From assembly GCA_903868295.1 (NCBI GenBank), contig CAIPUQ010000239.1, positions 1-8,651 of the forward strand: a DNA stretch of 8,651 nucleotides, given 5' to 3'. The position numbers and the translations under genes are program-made. Of the stretch, positions 1-5,988 are shown one piece after another. Source of the DNA: an uncultured Roseiflexaceae bacterium. Lineage in GTDB: Bacteria > Chloroflexota > Chloroflexia > Chloroflexales > Roseiflexaceae. The notes under the pieces are model-generated. The model had not been told where the DNA came from, ran no database searches, and saw nothing but the letters and a program-made list of their open reading frames with translations. The number at the start of each line of letters is the position of its first letter. Within the stretch, counting starts at the first letter, position 1.

Positions 1-782
1 ACGACAGTTGAAACAACGGGCAGAATCCATTGCCCCACGCCGACACAAATTCCAATGCCCGTAATGAGACCGAGCAGACTTACCGCAATGCGCCCCCATC
101 GTCCCCAGCGGAGTCGGAATGCAAGCGCCCAGAGCACAAGCAGCATAGAAATGTATAACGCAGAAACCGACCAAATCGAATATTGCAACGAGCGATTGGG
201 CGCAGCAGCAACCACCACCTCAGCTATGCGAACGCCTTTTTGACGAGGGTCGGTATAGAGATTTGTGTCGGTAAAAACCGTGCTACTCCGGATGGTTATG
301 AGCGTTGTAGCTGTATCATTGCGCTGCTCAACGCTGAAATCATATTGTGTGAATTCTCGGGTCGGGATGAAGTTGCCGATGACCTGGTCGTTCAACGAAA
401 CGGTTACCAATGGCTGGTCTGCGCCGGGCCTGCCTGCAACTTGAAGCGACACCGCAGCGATATTGGATACGGGGAGCACCAGCTGAGACACTTCCTGTGT
501 CCATCGAGCACGACCATTCGATGAACCAGGTGCTAATTCATCAGCAAACCACTTACCATCCGTCGCATTGCCGACGCTGGCCGTGCGCGTCAACAACACA
601 CGATCACCGATTGTTCCGATTGCATATCGGATCGGGAATGTGCTCGACGAGGTTAGCCACGCAACTGCACAAACTACTGCGATGGCACAAACGAACAAAA
701 GCGCATCCAACTGGATGCGCTGGTTCAGTTCTTGCAACCACTGACGATCCTGGTGCGATCGATGTGCCGGTGTGTCAGTCAC
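1..782 (-). CDS. Partial membrane protein, N-terminus: TM + extracytoplasmic beta-rich module + two TMs
   Basis: The reading frame is open from a GTG at 782-780 to the left edge (260 full codons), so the C-terminus is missing. I chose the GTG because AAGGA (793-789) sits 6 nt upstream and a TATAAT box lies just before it. Layout: short polar cytoplasmic N-terminus, TM helix about residues 27-45, a beta-rich outer stretch about 50-195, then TM helices about 202-222 and 231-255. The outer stretch has RWT (93-95), VLPVSN (102-107), VSLNDQVIG (128-136) and DPRQKGVRIAEV (178-189). Its rhythm resembles a jelly-roll-like module I associate with Chloroflexota membrane proteins, some of them glycosyltransferase-like; that recall is inference and I assign no function. 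No catalytic motif is visible in the part present. It follows the acyl-CoA ligase gene on the same strand but has its own likely promoter. Confidence 0.8.
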   Translation of the reverse strand, partial: MTDTPAHRSHQDRQWLQELNQRIQLDALLFVCAIAVVCAVAWLTSSSTFPIRYAIGTIGDRVLLTRTASVGNATDGKWFADELAPGSSNGRARWTQEVSQLVLPVSNIAAVSLQVAGRPGADQPLVTVSLNDQVIGNFIPTREFTQYDFSVEQRNDTATTLITIRSSTVFTDTNLYTDPRQKGVRIAEVVVAAAPNRSLQYSIWSVSALYISMLLVLWALAFRLRWGRWGRIAVSLLGLITGIGICVGVGQWILPVVSTV

Positions 783-815
783 TCCGCATCCTTCACTCGT
801 ACCACCTAGGGTAGT

Positions 816-821
816 ATTATA
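816..821 (-). promoter_or_regulatory. Candidate -10 box (TATAAT) for the partial membrane protein gene
   Basis: A perfect TATAAT on the minus strand lies 34 bp upstream of the GTG at 782, giving a predicted leader of roughly 27 nt. No good -35 hexamer is seen at 16-18 bp; that position falls inside the hairpin at 825-859. A weak TTGCAT is 20 bp away. So the box itself is clear but promoter strength is uncertain. Confidence 0.4.
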
Positions 822-824
822 CAC

Positions 825-859
825 GACTGCACCGGATTGCGATGCAATCCGGTGCAGTC
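825..859 (-). terminator. Perfect 16-bp hairpin after the acyl-CoA ligase gene (no U-tract)
   Basis: GACTGCACCGGATTGC (825-840) is the exact reverse complement of 844-859, separated by only GAT. It starts 7 bp beyond the ligase stop codon (869-867). The position suits a transcription terminator or an RNA 3'-end stabiliser, but neither strand shows a T-run after the stem, so it is not a textbook intrinsic terminator. It could equally be a copy of a dispersed palindromic repeat or a protein-binding site; no second copy is seen in the window. Confidence 0.6.
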
Positions 860-866
860 AGATGCC

Positions 867-2567
867 CTATTTGGTTTCTGCCAAAGCGCGTCGAAGCACT
901 TTACCGACAGCGGTTTTGGGCAATTCATTACGGAACTCAAAGCGGCGTGGCACTTTGAAATCCGCGAGATACTGCTTACAAAACACCTTGAGAGATTCGA
1001 TGTCGATAGGCGCACCGTCGTGGCTGACAATGAATGCGGTGACCGTGTCATCGCCGCGCGCAGCATTCGGGATACCAACGACCGCTGCTTCGCGGATTTG
1101 TGGATGCATGTAGAGGACCTCTTCCACATCACGCGGAAGCACCTTGAGACCACTCACAATAATCATGTCTTTGAGACGATCAACAATGTAGAAGTAGCCA
1201 TCGCTGTCCGTGCGGGCAATGTCCCCGGTACGCAACCAACCATCGGGGGTGATTGTTTGTGCCGTCTCTTCGGGCTTGTTCCAGTAGCCCTTCATGACTT
1301 GTGGTCCCGTTACCCAGAGCTCACCAGTTGCTTCAGAGCCAATGGGGATTGCTTCGCCCGTCTCGAGATCGACAATCTTGGCATCGGTATTGGGAAGCGG
1401 TATCCCAACCGACCCTTTTTTGGAGACACCCATCAATGGGTTTGCATGAGACACCGGTGAAAGTTCGGTCATACCGAACCCTTCGATGAGACGGCCACCA
1501 GTCAAATCATTGAACCGGGTTTGGATTTCGACCGGCATTGCGGCAGAACCACTGAGACATGCTTTGATCGAGCGCAGATCATACGTCTCGACCTTGGGGT
1601 GATTGACAATCCCGATGTACATTGCCGGCACACCCGGATACACCGTCGATCGTTCCTTCTGCATGATGTTCATGACATTATCGATAGGTCGGGGATTGGG
1701 TACAATCTGCAGTTCTGCAGCAATCGAAATCCCGTACACCAATGCCACCACGAGGCCATACACATGAAAGAATGGGATGGCGCACATGAATTTTTCGACA
1801 CCCTGGTCAGCGGTCGTAAACCACGCATTGATTTGACTCGCATTGACGTTCAAATTGCGGTGGGTCAACATTGCTGCCTTTGGGGTCCCAGTGGTGCCAC
1901 CGGTATACTGCAAGACGGCGACATCATCTGGCGAAACATGCACCGCCGGTGCGACGGATGGATATTTTTCGATCAGACGCTGGAAGAAAAAGATGTCGTG
2001 TTCGGGCTGGACATGCACCCACGAAGGGTCCCGTTGCTGTTTCGCTTTCACGAGCTGCTTGGACGGGAAGCCCAACAAATCGTACATGTACGCAACGATA
2101 ACCCGCTTGACCGACGTATCTGCTTGAATTTCGCGCAGCCGTGGGTAAAACAGGTTGAGAATGATGATCGTCTCTGCCCCAGAATCGACCAGCTGGTGTT
2201 TCAGCTCGCGAGCGGTGTACGTCGGATTGTTGTTGACAATGATTGCACCGATGCGCATCGCCGCAAAAAACGCAATCACATAATGCAACGTATTGGGCAA
2301 CATAAGCGCAATACGATCGCCTTTGCGCACTCCAAGTTGATACAGTGCATTTGCAAAATGTTCTACGTGATTGAGAAGTTCGGAGTAAGTAAGCGATCCG
2401 CCAATGGTGACACGACCACCTGCGAGATAACTCAAGATAAGACGAGCCGCGGTGTTTTTGGGAAAAGATTTTGCAGAGTCGACCAGGAGTTCAAAGAGGT
2501 TGTGATTCGAGAACGTCAGTGTGGGCGGTACAACGGATTCATACGAGCTCAGCCACGGTTTGTCCAT
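867..2567 (-). CDS. Long-chain fatty acid--CoA ligase (FadD-like, AMP-binding/ANL family)
   Basis: This 566-residue protein is full length for the acyl-CoA synthetase family. It should activate a carboxylic acid with ATP to an acyl-adenylate, then transfer it to CoA. Visible family motifs in order: P-loop YTGGTTGTPKAAMLTH (221-236), the adenine/acyl region EGFGMTELSP (362-371), GELWVTGPQVMKGYW (415-429), the TGD aspartate (447-449), the hinge region VDRLKDMI (462-469), SGLKVLPRDVEEV (472-484) and the C-terminal PKTAVGKVLRR (550-560) with the expected catalytic Lys556. The ATG at 2567 is supported by AAAGGAG about 7 nt upstream. No signal peptide or TM is seen, so it is cytosolic or membrane-peripheral. 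A 57-residue membrane protein ends 39 nt upstream, probably in the same operon. Medium- or long-chain fatty acids are most likely, but the exact chain length cannot be read from sequence. Confidence 0.92.
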   Translation of the reverse strand: MDKPWLSSYESVVPPTLTFSNHNLFELLVDSAKSFPKNTAARLILSYLAGGRVTIGGSLTYSELLNHVEHFANALYQLGVRKGDRIALMLPNTLHYVIAFFAAMRIGAIIVNNNPTYTARELKHQLVDSGAETIIILNLFYPRLREIQADTSVKRVIVAYMYDLLGFPSKQLVKAKQQRDPSWVHVQPEHDIFFFQRLIEKYPSVAPAVHVSPDDVAVLQYTGGTTGTPKAAMLTHRNLNVNASQINAWFTTADQGVEKFMCAIPFFHVYGLVVALVYGISIAAELQIVPNPRPIDNVMNIMQKERSTVYPGVPAMYIGIVNHPKVETYDLRSIKACLSGSAAMPVEIQTRFNDLTGGRLIEGFGMTELSPVSHANPLMGVSKKGSVGIPLPNTDAKIVDLETGEAIPIGSEATGELWVTGPQVMKGYWNKPEETAQTITPDGWLRTGDIARTDSDGYFYIVDRLKDMIIVSGLKVLPRDVEEVLYMHPQIREAAVVGIPNAARGDDTVTAFIVSHDGAPIDIESLKVFCKQYLADFKVPRRFEFRNELPKTAVGKVLRRALAETK

Positions 2568-2606
2568 AGAACATCTCCTTTGATGAATGGGTAATGACGC
2601 ACTTCA

Positions 2607-2780
2607 TTAGTCGACATCCTCACGTAACCAACCACGTTCACGGGCAAGGAACTTGATCGTCGCATCATCCGGCGGATACAGCCCTGCCTCCTGATATGCA
2701 TAGGACAAGAGTGCAGCACCGGTAATTATGCCGACAACGAGCCCTGCAACAAAGACAGTCACACGAATGACAGACTTCAT
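2607..2780 (-). CDS. Small single-pass membrane protein, unknown function (57 aa)
   Basis: A short gene whose ATG at 2780 has a perfect AGGAGG Shine-Dalgarno 5 nt upstream, which decides against the longer GTG-started frame from 2843. The protein begins MKSVIRVTVFVAGLVVG, has one hydrophobic helix (about residues 5-28) and then a polar tail containing GLYPPDD and FLARERGWLRED. The basic N-terminus suggests an N-in anchor with the tail outside, or an uncleaved signal anchor. I do not recognise the family. It ends 39 nt before the acyl-CoA ligase and is probably co-transcribed with it, so a membrane-partner role for the ligase is possible but unproven. Confidence 0.75.
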   Translation of the reverse strand: MKSVIRVTVFVAGLVVGIITGAALLSYAYQEAGLYPPDDATIKFLARERGWLREDVD

Positions 2781-2834
2781 AGTTCCTCCTGTACAACATC
2801 GTTCGATAAGTACGCAAACAATGTATACACACAT

Positions 2835-2863
2835 AGCATACACGGATGTCTACTTGTGGGCAA
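2835..2863 (-). promoter_or_regulatory. Candidate sigma-70-type promoter for the small membrane protein-ligase operon
   Basis: On the minus strand TTGCCC (2863-2858) and TATGCT (2840-2835) are separated by exactly 17 bp, each matching four of six consensus bases. It lies between the stop of the anti-sigma-like gene (2875) and the ATG at 2780. The matches are modest and other AT-rich -10-like boxes (TATACA near 2826-2821) exist close by. Confidence 0.35.
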
Positions 2864-2874
2864 ATCAGAGCAAA

Positions 2875-3105
2875 CTAGTCACGGTATTCAGACGGTGTGT
2901 CGGCGATTCGTGCAAACAAACGTTCACGCACGGCAGGTCGTGGAGCGTCGTCGTCCGCATGCAGCAACCATTGTCGTAACGACAGTACCTCACTCTGACA
3001 CAAATGGCATGTGCGCAGGTGCAGTTCTATTGCATGGTGCTGCTGATAATCTAGCGCTGCAAGCACGTAGGCTGGCAGGAACACAGATGGGTGATCGGTG
3101 AACAT
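2875..3105 (-). CDS. Small zinc-binding anti-sigma-like protein (zf-HC2/ZAS type), soluble
   Basis: The predicted 76-residue protein opens with DHPSVFLPAYVLAALD (residues 4-19), followed by HLRTCHLC, i.e. H29-x3-C33-x2-C36, the zinc signature of ZAS anti-sigma factors. After that comes APRPAVRERLFARI (54-67), resembling the linker of RskA-type anti-sigma factors, and the protein stops without the TM segment and outer domain those usually have. In the family, the zinc domain binds and holds an ECF sigma factor; no sigma gene is visible here. The start is uncertain: ATGs at 3135, 3114 and 3105 and a TTG at 3201 are in frame and none has a good Shine-Dalgarno. I chose 3105 because the family homology starts right after it. 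It lies downstream of metX on the same strand, without a clear terminator between them. Confidence 0.6.
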   Translation of the reverse strand: MFTDHPSVFLPAYVLAALDYQQHHAIELHLRTCHLCQSEVLSLRQWLLHADDDAPRPAVRERLFARIADTPSEYRD

Positions 3106-3240
3106 GATGCTCATGGGTCTAGACGTAAACGTCATGGCTTGCTGCAGAAGCAGCGATAAAGATGATGGTGTGATGAAGCCGACCCCATGAAGGGTATACA
3201 AGGTATACGCAGGGATTGGGCAAAACGATGTATTGAATAC

Positions 3241-4359
3241 TTATCTTCGGAGAAACGCTGCAATCAACGGAGTTTGAGCGGTTGATTCGAGCAAAAACGC
3301 GTCGTGCCCTGCATTCGAGTGCAGTTCATATGACTCAACTGATGCGCCATTTTCGGTCAATGCACTGGCAATCAACACCGATTCACTTGTGGGATACAAG
3401 GTGTCGCTATCGAACGAAATAATCAACGTGTGACCTTGCCAACTCGAGAGTGCTTCTCCGAGCGATTGCCCTGGTTGCATAACATTCCAATAGTCCATTG
3501 CTTTTGTGATGTACAGGTAGCTGTTTGCGTCAAATCGTTTGTTAAATTTGTCTGCCTGGTGTGTCAAGTAAGACTCGACAGAAAATTCGTCTGCAAGTGC
3601 ATACGAGGGAACAGTGGTGTGTTGGTACCGTTGCGAAAATCGCTGCGCCAGGGAAATGTCGCTCAGATACGTGATGTGTCCAATCATACGTGCAATCGCG
3701 AGTCCGGCGTGCGGTGGAGCATCTGCACGATAAAAACCTTGACACCAACGCGGATCAGACATGATTGCGTGCCGCCCAATTGCGTTCCAGGCAATCGCCT
3801 GTGCAGAATGCGCTGCACTCGTCGCCAACAAAATCGCCTTCCGTACTCTGTTTGGATAGCGAGCCATCCATGCGAGTGCTTGGAATCCGCCCATTGATCC
3901 GCCAGCAACTGCGGCCAGTTGCTCGATACCGAGCGCATCAATTAAGTGGGTTTGCGCGGCTACCATGTCTTGAATGGTGACAATGGGGAAATCTGCCTGC
4001 CACGGTGATTGTGTATCGGGATTGACACTGATCGGTCCCGAACTCCCTTTGCACCCGCCAATGACATTGCTGCAAATCACAAAGTACCGATTGGTGTCGA
4101 ACGCTTTGCCAGGTCCAACCATGTCGTCCCACCACCCCGGATGCTTCTCGTCGGGGGAATGCCGTCCCGCCACATGAGCATCGCCGGACAACGCATGCAA
4201 TACCAAAATGGCATTGTCACGATTGGCATTGAGGACACCGTATGTTTCGTACGCCAATACCAGTTCGGCAAGCACGCTGCCCGATTCGAGCACCAACGGA
4301 CGGGTGCTGTAAAAGTACTGTGTACGCACAATGCCGATATCTGTTCCGACGATGCTCAT
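3241..4359 (-). CDS. metX: Homoserine O-acetyltransferase MetX (alpha/beta hydrolase fold)
   Basis: This 372-residue protein has the normal length for MetX. It should transfer acetyl from acetyl-CoA to homoserine, giving O-acetylhomoserine, in the cytosol. Signatures: NAILVLHALSGDAH (49-62), the family block GGCKGSSGP (101-109), the nucleophile elbow GGSMGG (153-158) with Ser155, then the acid FDSDTLYP with Asp319 and AGHDAFL with His352, completing the Ser-Asp-His triad. The ATG at 4359 follows AAAGGG about 11 nt upstream. It starts 20 nt after the metY stop, so the two form one operon under the riboswitch ahead of metY. MetX-family enzymes can use succinyl-CoA instead; the partner MetY favours acetyl, but specificity is inferred from context. 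Confidence 0.95.
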   Translation of the reverse strand: MSIVGTDIGIVRTQYFYSTRPLVLESGSVLAELVLAYETYGVLNANRDNAILVLHALSGDAHVAGRHSPDEKHPGWWDDMVGPGKAFDTNRYFVICSNVIGGCKGSSGPISVNPDTQSPWQADFPIVTIQDMVAAQTHLIDALGIEQLAAVAGGSMGGFQALAWMARYPNRVRKAILLATSAAHSAQAIAWNAIGRHAIMSDPRWCQGFYRADAPPHAGLAIARMIGHITYLSDISLAQRFSQRYQHTTVPSYALADEFSVESYLTHQADKFNKRFDANSYLYITKAMDYWNVMQPGQSLGEALSSWQGHTLIISFDSDTLYPTSESVLIASALTENGASVESYELHSNAGHDAFLLESTAQTPLIAAFLRR

Positions 4360-4379
4360 GCCATAATCCCTTTGTGTGA

Positions 4380-5663
4380 CTACCCGATTGAAGCGAGTGC
4401 CTGATCGATGTCAGCCACGATGTCGGAAATGGTTTCGAGACCAATGGATAACCGAATGAAGTCCTCGGTAACGCCGGTGAGGGTGAGCTCTTCGGCATTC
4501 AGTTGGCTGTGTGTGGTCGAGGCAGGGTGGATTGCCAGACTTCGTGCATCGCCGATATTGGCTACATGCGAAAAGAGCTTGAGGTTGTTGATAAAGGCAG
4601 TTCCTGCTGAACGACCGCCCTTCACCCCGAAGCCCAAAATACCACTTTGACCTTTGGGCATGTATTTTTGCGCTAGCGCGTAACTGGGGTGATCAGTGAG
4701 ACCCGGGTAGCGAACCCACGAAACCTTTGGATGTGCCAGCAAATGTTTGGCCACTGCCAACGCGTTGCTACTGTGTCGCTCCATGCGTAGCCCAAGCGTC
4801 TCGATGCCTTGGAGCAGCAGAAATGCATTAAACGGACTCAAACATGCACCCATATCACGCAGCCCTTGTACACGTGCTTTGAGAATGTATGCCGGTGCGC
4901 CGAGGGTGTGATAGACAAGCCCGTGATATGACGCATCAGGCTGCGTCATTTCGGGGAACCGCGGAGAATTCCAATTGAACTTGCCGCTATCAACAATGAC
5001 CCCACCGATTGACGTACCGTGTCCGCCCATGTACTTGGTTACCGAATGGACAATCAGGTCTGCTCCCCATTCGAATGGGCGGCAGAGAAAAGGTGTAGCT
5101 GTCGTGGCATCGACCATTACCGGAACGCCATACTCGTGGGCAATTGCTGCGATTTTTTCGAGGTCTACGATATCGAGCCTCGGATTGCCCACCAATTCGA
5201 GGTAAATGAGCTTGGTGCGGTCATTAATCGCCGCACGAAATCCTTCGTGATTGCGTGCATCGACAAACGTCGTAGAAATTCCCATTTTGGGCAAGGTATG
5301 GCGAAACAACGCATATGTCCCACCGTACAAATCACTCGACGAGATGATATTGTCGCCTGCGCTGGCGATGTTCAACACACCGAGCGTCTGTGCAGCTTGT
5401 CCTGAAGCCAACGCCAGAGCGCCAACACCACCCTCGAGTGCCGCAATCCGCTGTTCGAGCACATCGGTGGTGGGATTCATCAGACGCGTGTAGATGTTGC
5501 CAAACTCTTGCAAGCCAAACAAACGCGCAGCATGGTCAGTGTCGTGAAATTGGTACGAAGTGGTCTGGTAAATAGGAACTGCCCGAGCACCGGTGGTGGG
5601 ATCGGGCGTTTGGCCCGCATGCAATGCTTTTGTTTCGAAGCCCTGCGTATGTTTGTCACTCAT
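4380..5663 (-). CDS. metY: O-acetylhomoserine sulfhydrylase MetY (PLP-dependent, Cys/Met metabolism family)
   Basis: A 427-residue type I PLP enzyme, typical length for MetY. It should join O-acetylhomoserine with sulfide to give homocysteine and acetate. Visible features: ETKALHAGQTPD (10-21), AVPIYQTTSY (28-37), YTRLMNPT (58-65) with the Tyr/Arg that contact PLP phosphate of the neighbouring subunit, SGQAA (87-91), and the Schiff-base Lys210 in HSVTKYMGGHG (206-216). RLSIGLE (404-410) is near the C-terminus. Oddly, the usual VDNTFATP is VDATTATP (184-191). The ATG at 5663 is preceded by GGAG 7 nt upstream; the longer in-frame ATG at 5741 would put coding sequence through the leader terminator, so I reject it. 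It is the first gene of the metY-metX operon, controlled by the SAM-I riboswitch in its leader. Confidence 0.94.
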   Translation of the reverse strand: MSDKHTQGFETKALHAGQTPDPTTGARAVPIYQTTSYQFHDTDHAARLFGLQEFGNIYTRLMNPTTDVLEQRIAALEGGVGALALASGQAAQTLGVLNIASAGDNIISSSDLYGGTYALFRHTLPKMGISTTFVDARNHEGFRAAINDRTKLIYLELVGNPRLDIVDLEKIAAIAHEYGVPVMVDATTATPFLCRPFEWGADLIVHSVTKYMGGHGTSIGGVIVDSGKFNWNSPRFPEMTQPDASYHGLVYHTLGAPAYILKARVQGLRDMGACLSPFNAFLLLQGIETLGLRMERHSSNALAVAKHLLAHPKVSWVRYPGLTDHPSYALAQKYMPKGQSGILGFGVKGGRSAGTAFINNLKLFSHVANIGDARSLAIHPASTTHSQLNAEELTLTGVTEDFIRLSIGLETISDIVADIDQALASIG

Positions 5664-5681
5664 GTGTGTTCTCCACAATAC

Positions 5682-5715
5682 AAAAAAATACCCTTGTCTG
5701 ATGACAAGAGCGGTA
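5682..5715 (-). terminator. Intrinsic terminator of the SAM-I riboswitch leader
   Basis: Read on the minus strand, CTCTTGTC (5710-5703) pairs with GACAAGGG (5698-5691), with one G-U pair, around the loop ATCA. Flanking TACC and GGTA can extend the stem across a small bulge. Seven T follow at 5688-5682, ending 18 nt before the metY ATG. This is the expected OFF structure when SAM is bound. Confidence 0.9.
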
Positions 5716-5767
5716 CGTGGGTACATCTGTCTACCGTGCATTGGTAGTCAGCACGCGCGTCGCTCTC
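5706..5767 (-). promoter_or_regulatory. Antiterminator pairing segments of the SAM switch
   Basis: GAGAGCG (5767-5761), which includes the 3' strand of aptamer helix P1, can pair with CGCTCTT (5712-5706), which includes the 5' strand of the terminator stem: six Watson-Crick pairs plus one G-U. The two structures are mutually exclusive, so without SAM this pairing would free transcription of metYX. A small CTACC/GGTAG hairpin lies in the loop between. The pairing is read directly; the switching behaviour is inferred from the S-box family. Confidence 0.7.
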
Positions 5768-5899
5768 ATCGTCCAGATACTCTGCCGGATTTGGCACCGC
5801 TGATACCGAGTGGTCGTCACGTCGTCGTGAGTGTGCACACACTTGGTTCTGGTTGCCGAGGCTTCAAAGGGCCGGTCCCTCCACCTCTCTGGATAAGAA
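5763..5899 (-). promoter_or_regulatory. SAM-I (S-box) riboswitch aptamer upstream of metY
   Basis: The minus strand carries the S-box core almost letter for letter: CTTATCC, AGAGAGGTGGAGGGACCGG, GGCCC, then GAAGCCTCGGCAACC, later GGTGCCAAATCC, and finally GATGAGAG. P1 is TTCTTATC (5899-5892) with GATGAGAG (5770-5763), eight pairs including two G-U. P4 has CAGA/TCTG as in the family. P3 (5847-5805) is ACCAAGTG/CACTCGGT with one mismatch and is about 43 nt, with a further TCACG/CGTGA hairpin possible inside. The family binds S-adenosylmethionine and turns off methionine genes, which fits metYX right behind it. Confidence 0.97.
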
Positions 5900-5924
5900 T
5901 TTGCGCTATTGACTTTTCACGATG

Positions 5925-5953
5925 AGTATACAGGTCTCAGGTTTTGTTGTCAA
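5925..5953 (-). promoter_or_regulatory. Sigma-70-type promoter of the metYX operon
   Basis: TTGACA (5953-5948, perfect) and TATACT (5930-5925, five of six) are 17 bp apart on the minus strand. The predicted transcript start near 5918 is about 20 nt before the first base of P1, as expected for a riboswitch leader. The total leader is about 255 nt before the metY ATG. Because the promoter is near consensus, control probably rests mainly on the riboswitch rather than on initiation. Confidence 0.85.
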
Positions 5954-5956
5954 ACA

Positions 5957-5965
5957 TGCTAAAAT
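5957..5965 (+). promoter_or_regulatory. Extended -10 promoter of the PAS/GAF sensor gene
   Basis: TGCTAAAAT on the plus strand combines the TGn extension with a -10 matching TATAAT at five of six positions. No recognisable -35 is at the right distance, which is typical of extended -10 promoters. The predicted start near 5972 leaves a leader of about 17 nt before the ATG at 5989. It lies 3 bp from the metY -35 box on the opposite strand. Confidence 0.5.
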
Positions 5966-5988
5966 AACAGCACATGAGAGGGTCCGAA

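Noticed and set aside
55..814. Several overlapping plus-strand frames near the left edge
   Set aside because: They are opposite a minus-strand frame open from 782 to base 1 with a start site, RBS and membrane-protein pattern; the plus frames show no domain logic.
837..1460. 207-codon plus-strand open frame
   Set aside because: Antisense shadow of the ligase C-terminal domain; starts inside the hairpin and shows no family motif.
1521..2594. 357-codon plus-strand open frame opposite the acyl-CoA ligase
   Set aside because: It lies entirely antisense to a clear full-length ligase, its translation is rich in His/Arg/Cys with no domain pattern, and no ribosome binding site was seen.
2781..2843. 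GTG-started 78-residue version of the small membrane protein
   Set aside because: It would run across the likely promoter region, and the perfect AGGAGG marks the ATG at 2780.
5664..5741. Longer metY start at ATG 5741
   Set aside because: It would translate through the riboswitch terminator, adds 26 residues unlike MetY, and lacks a Shine-Dalgarno, whereas the ATG at 5663 has GGAG 7 nt upstream.
5660..5842. 60-codon minus-strand frame inside the metY leader
   Set aside because: It coincides with the SAM aptamer, antiterminator and terminator, whose RNA structure explains the sequence.
5974..5988. Earlier ATG at 5974 for the sensor gene
   Set aside because: No ribosome binding site, and the predicted transcript would begin next to it; GAGG properly spaced before 5989 favours the later ATG. 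A leaderless start remains possible.
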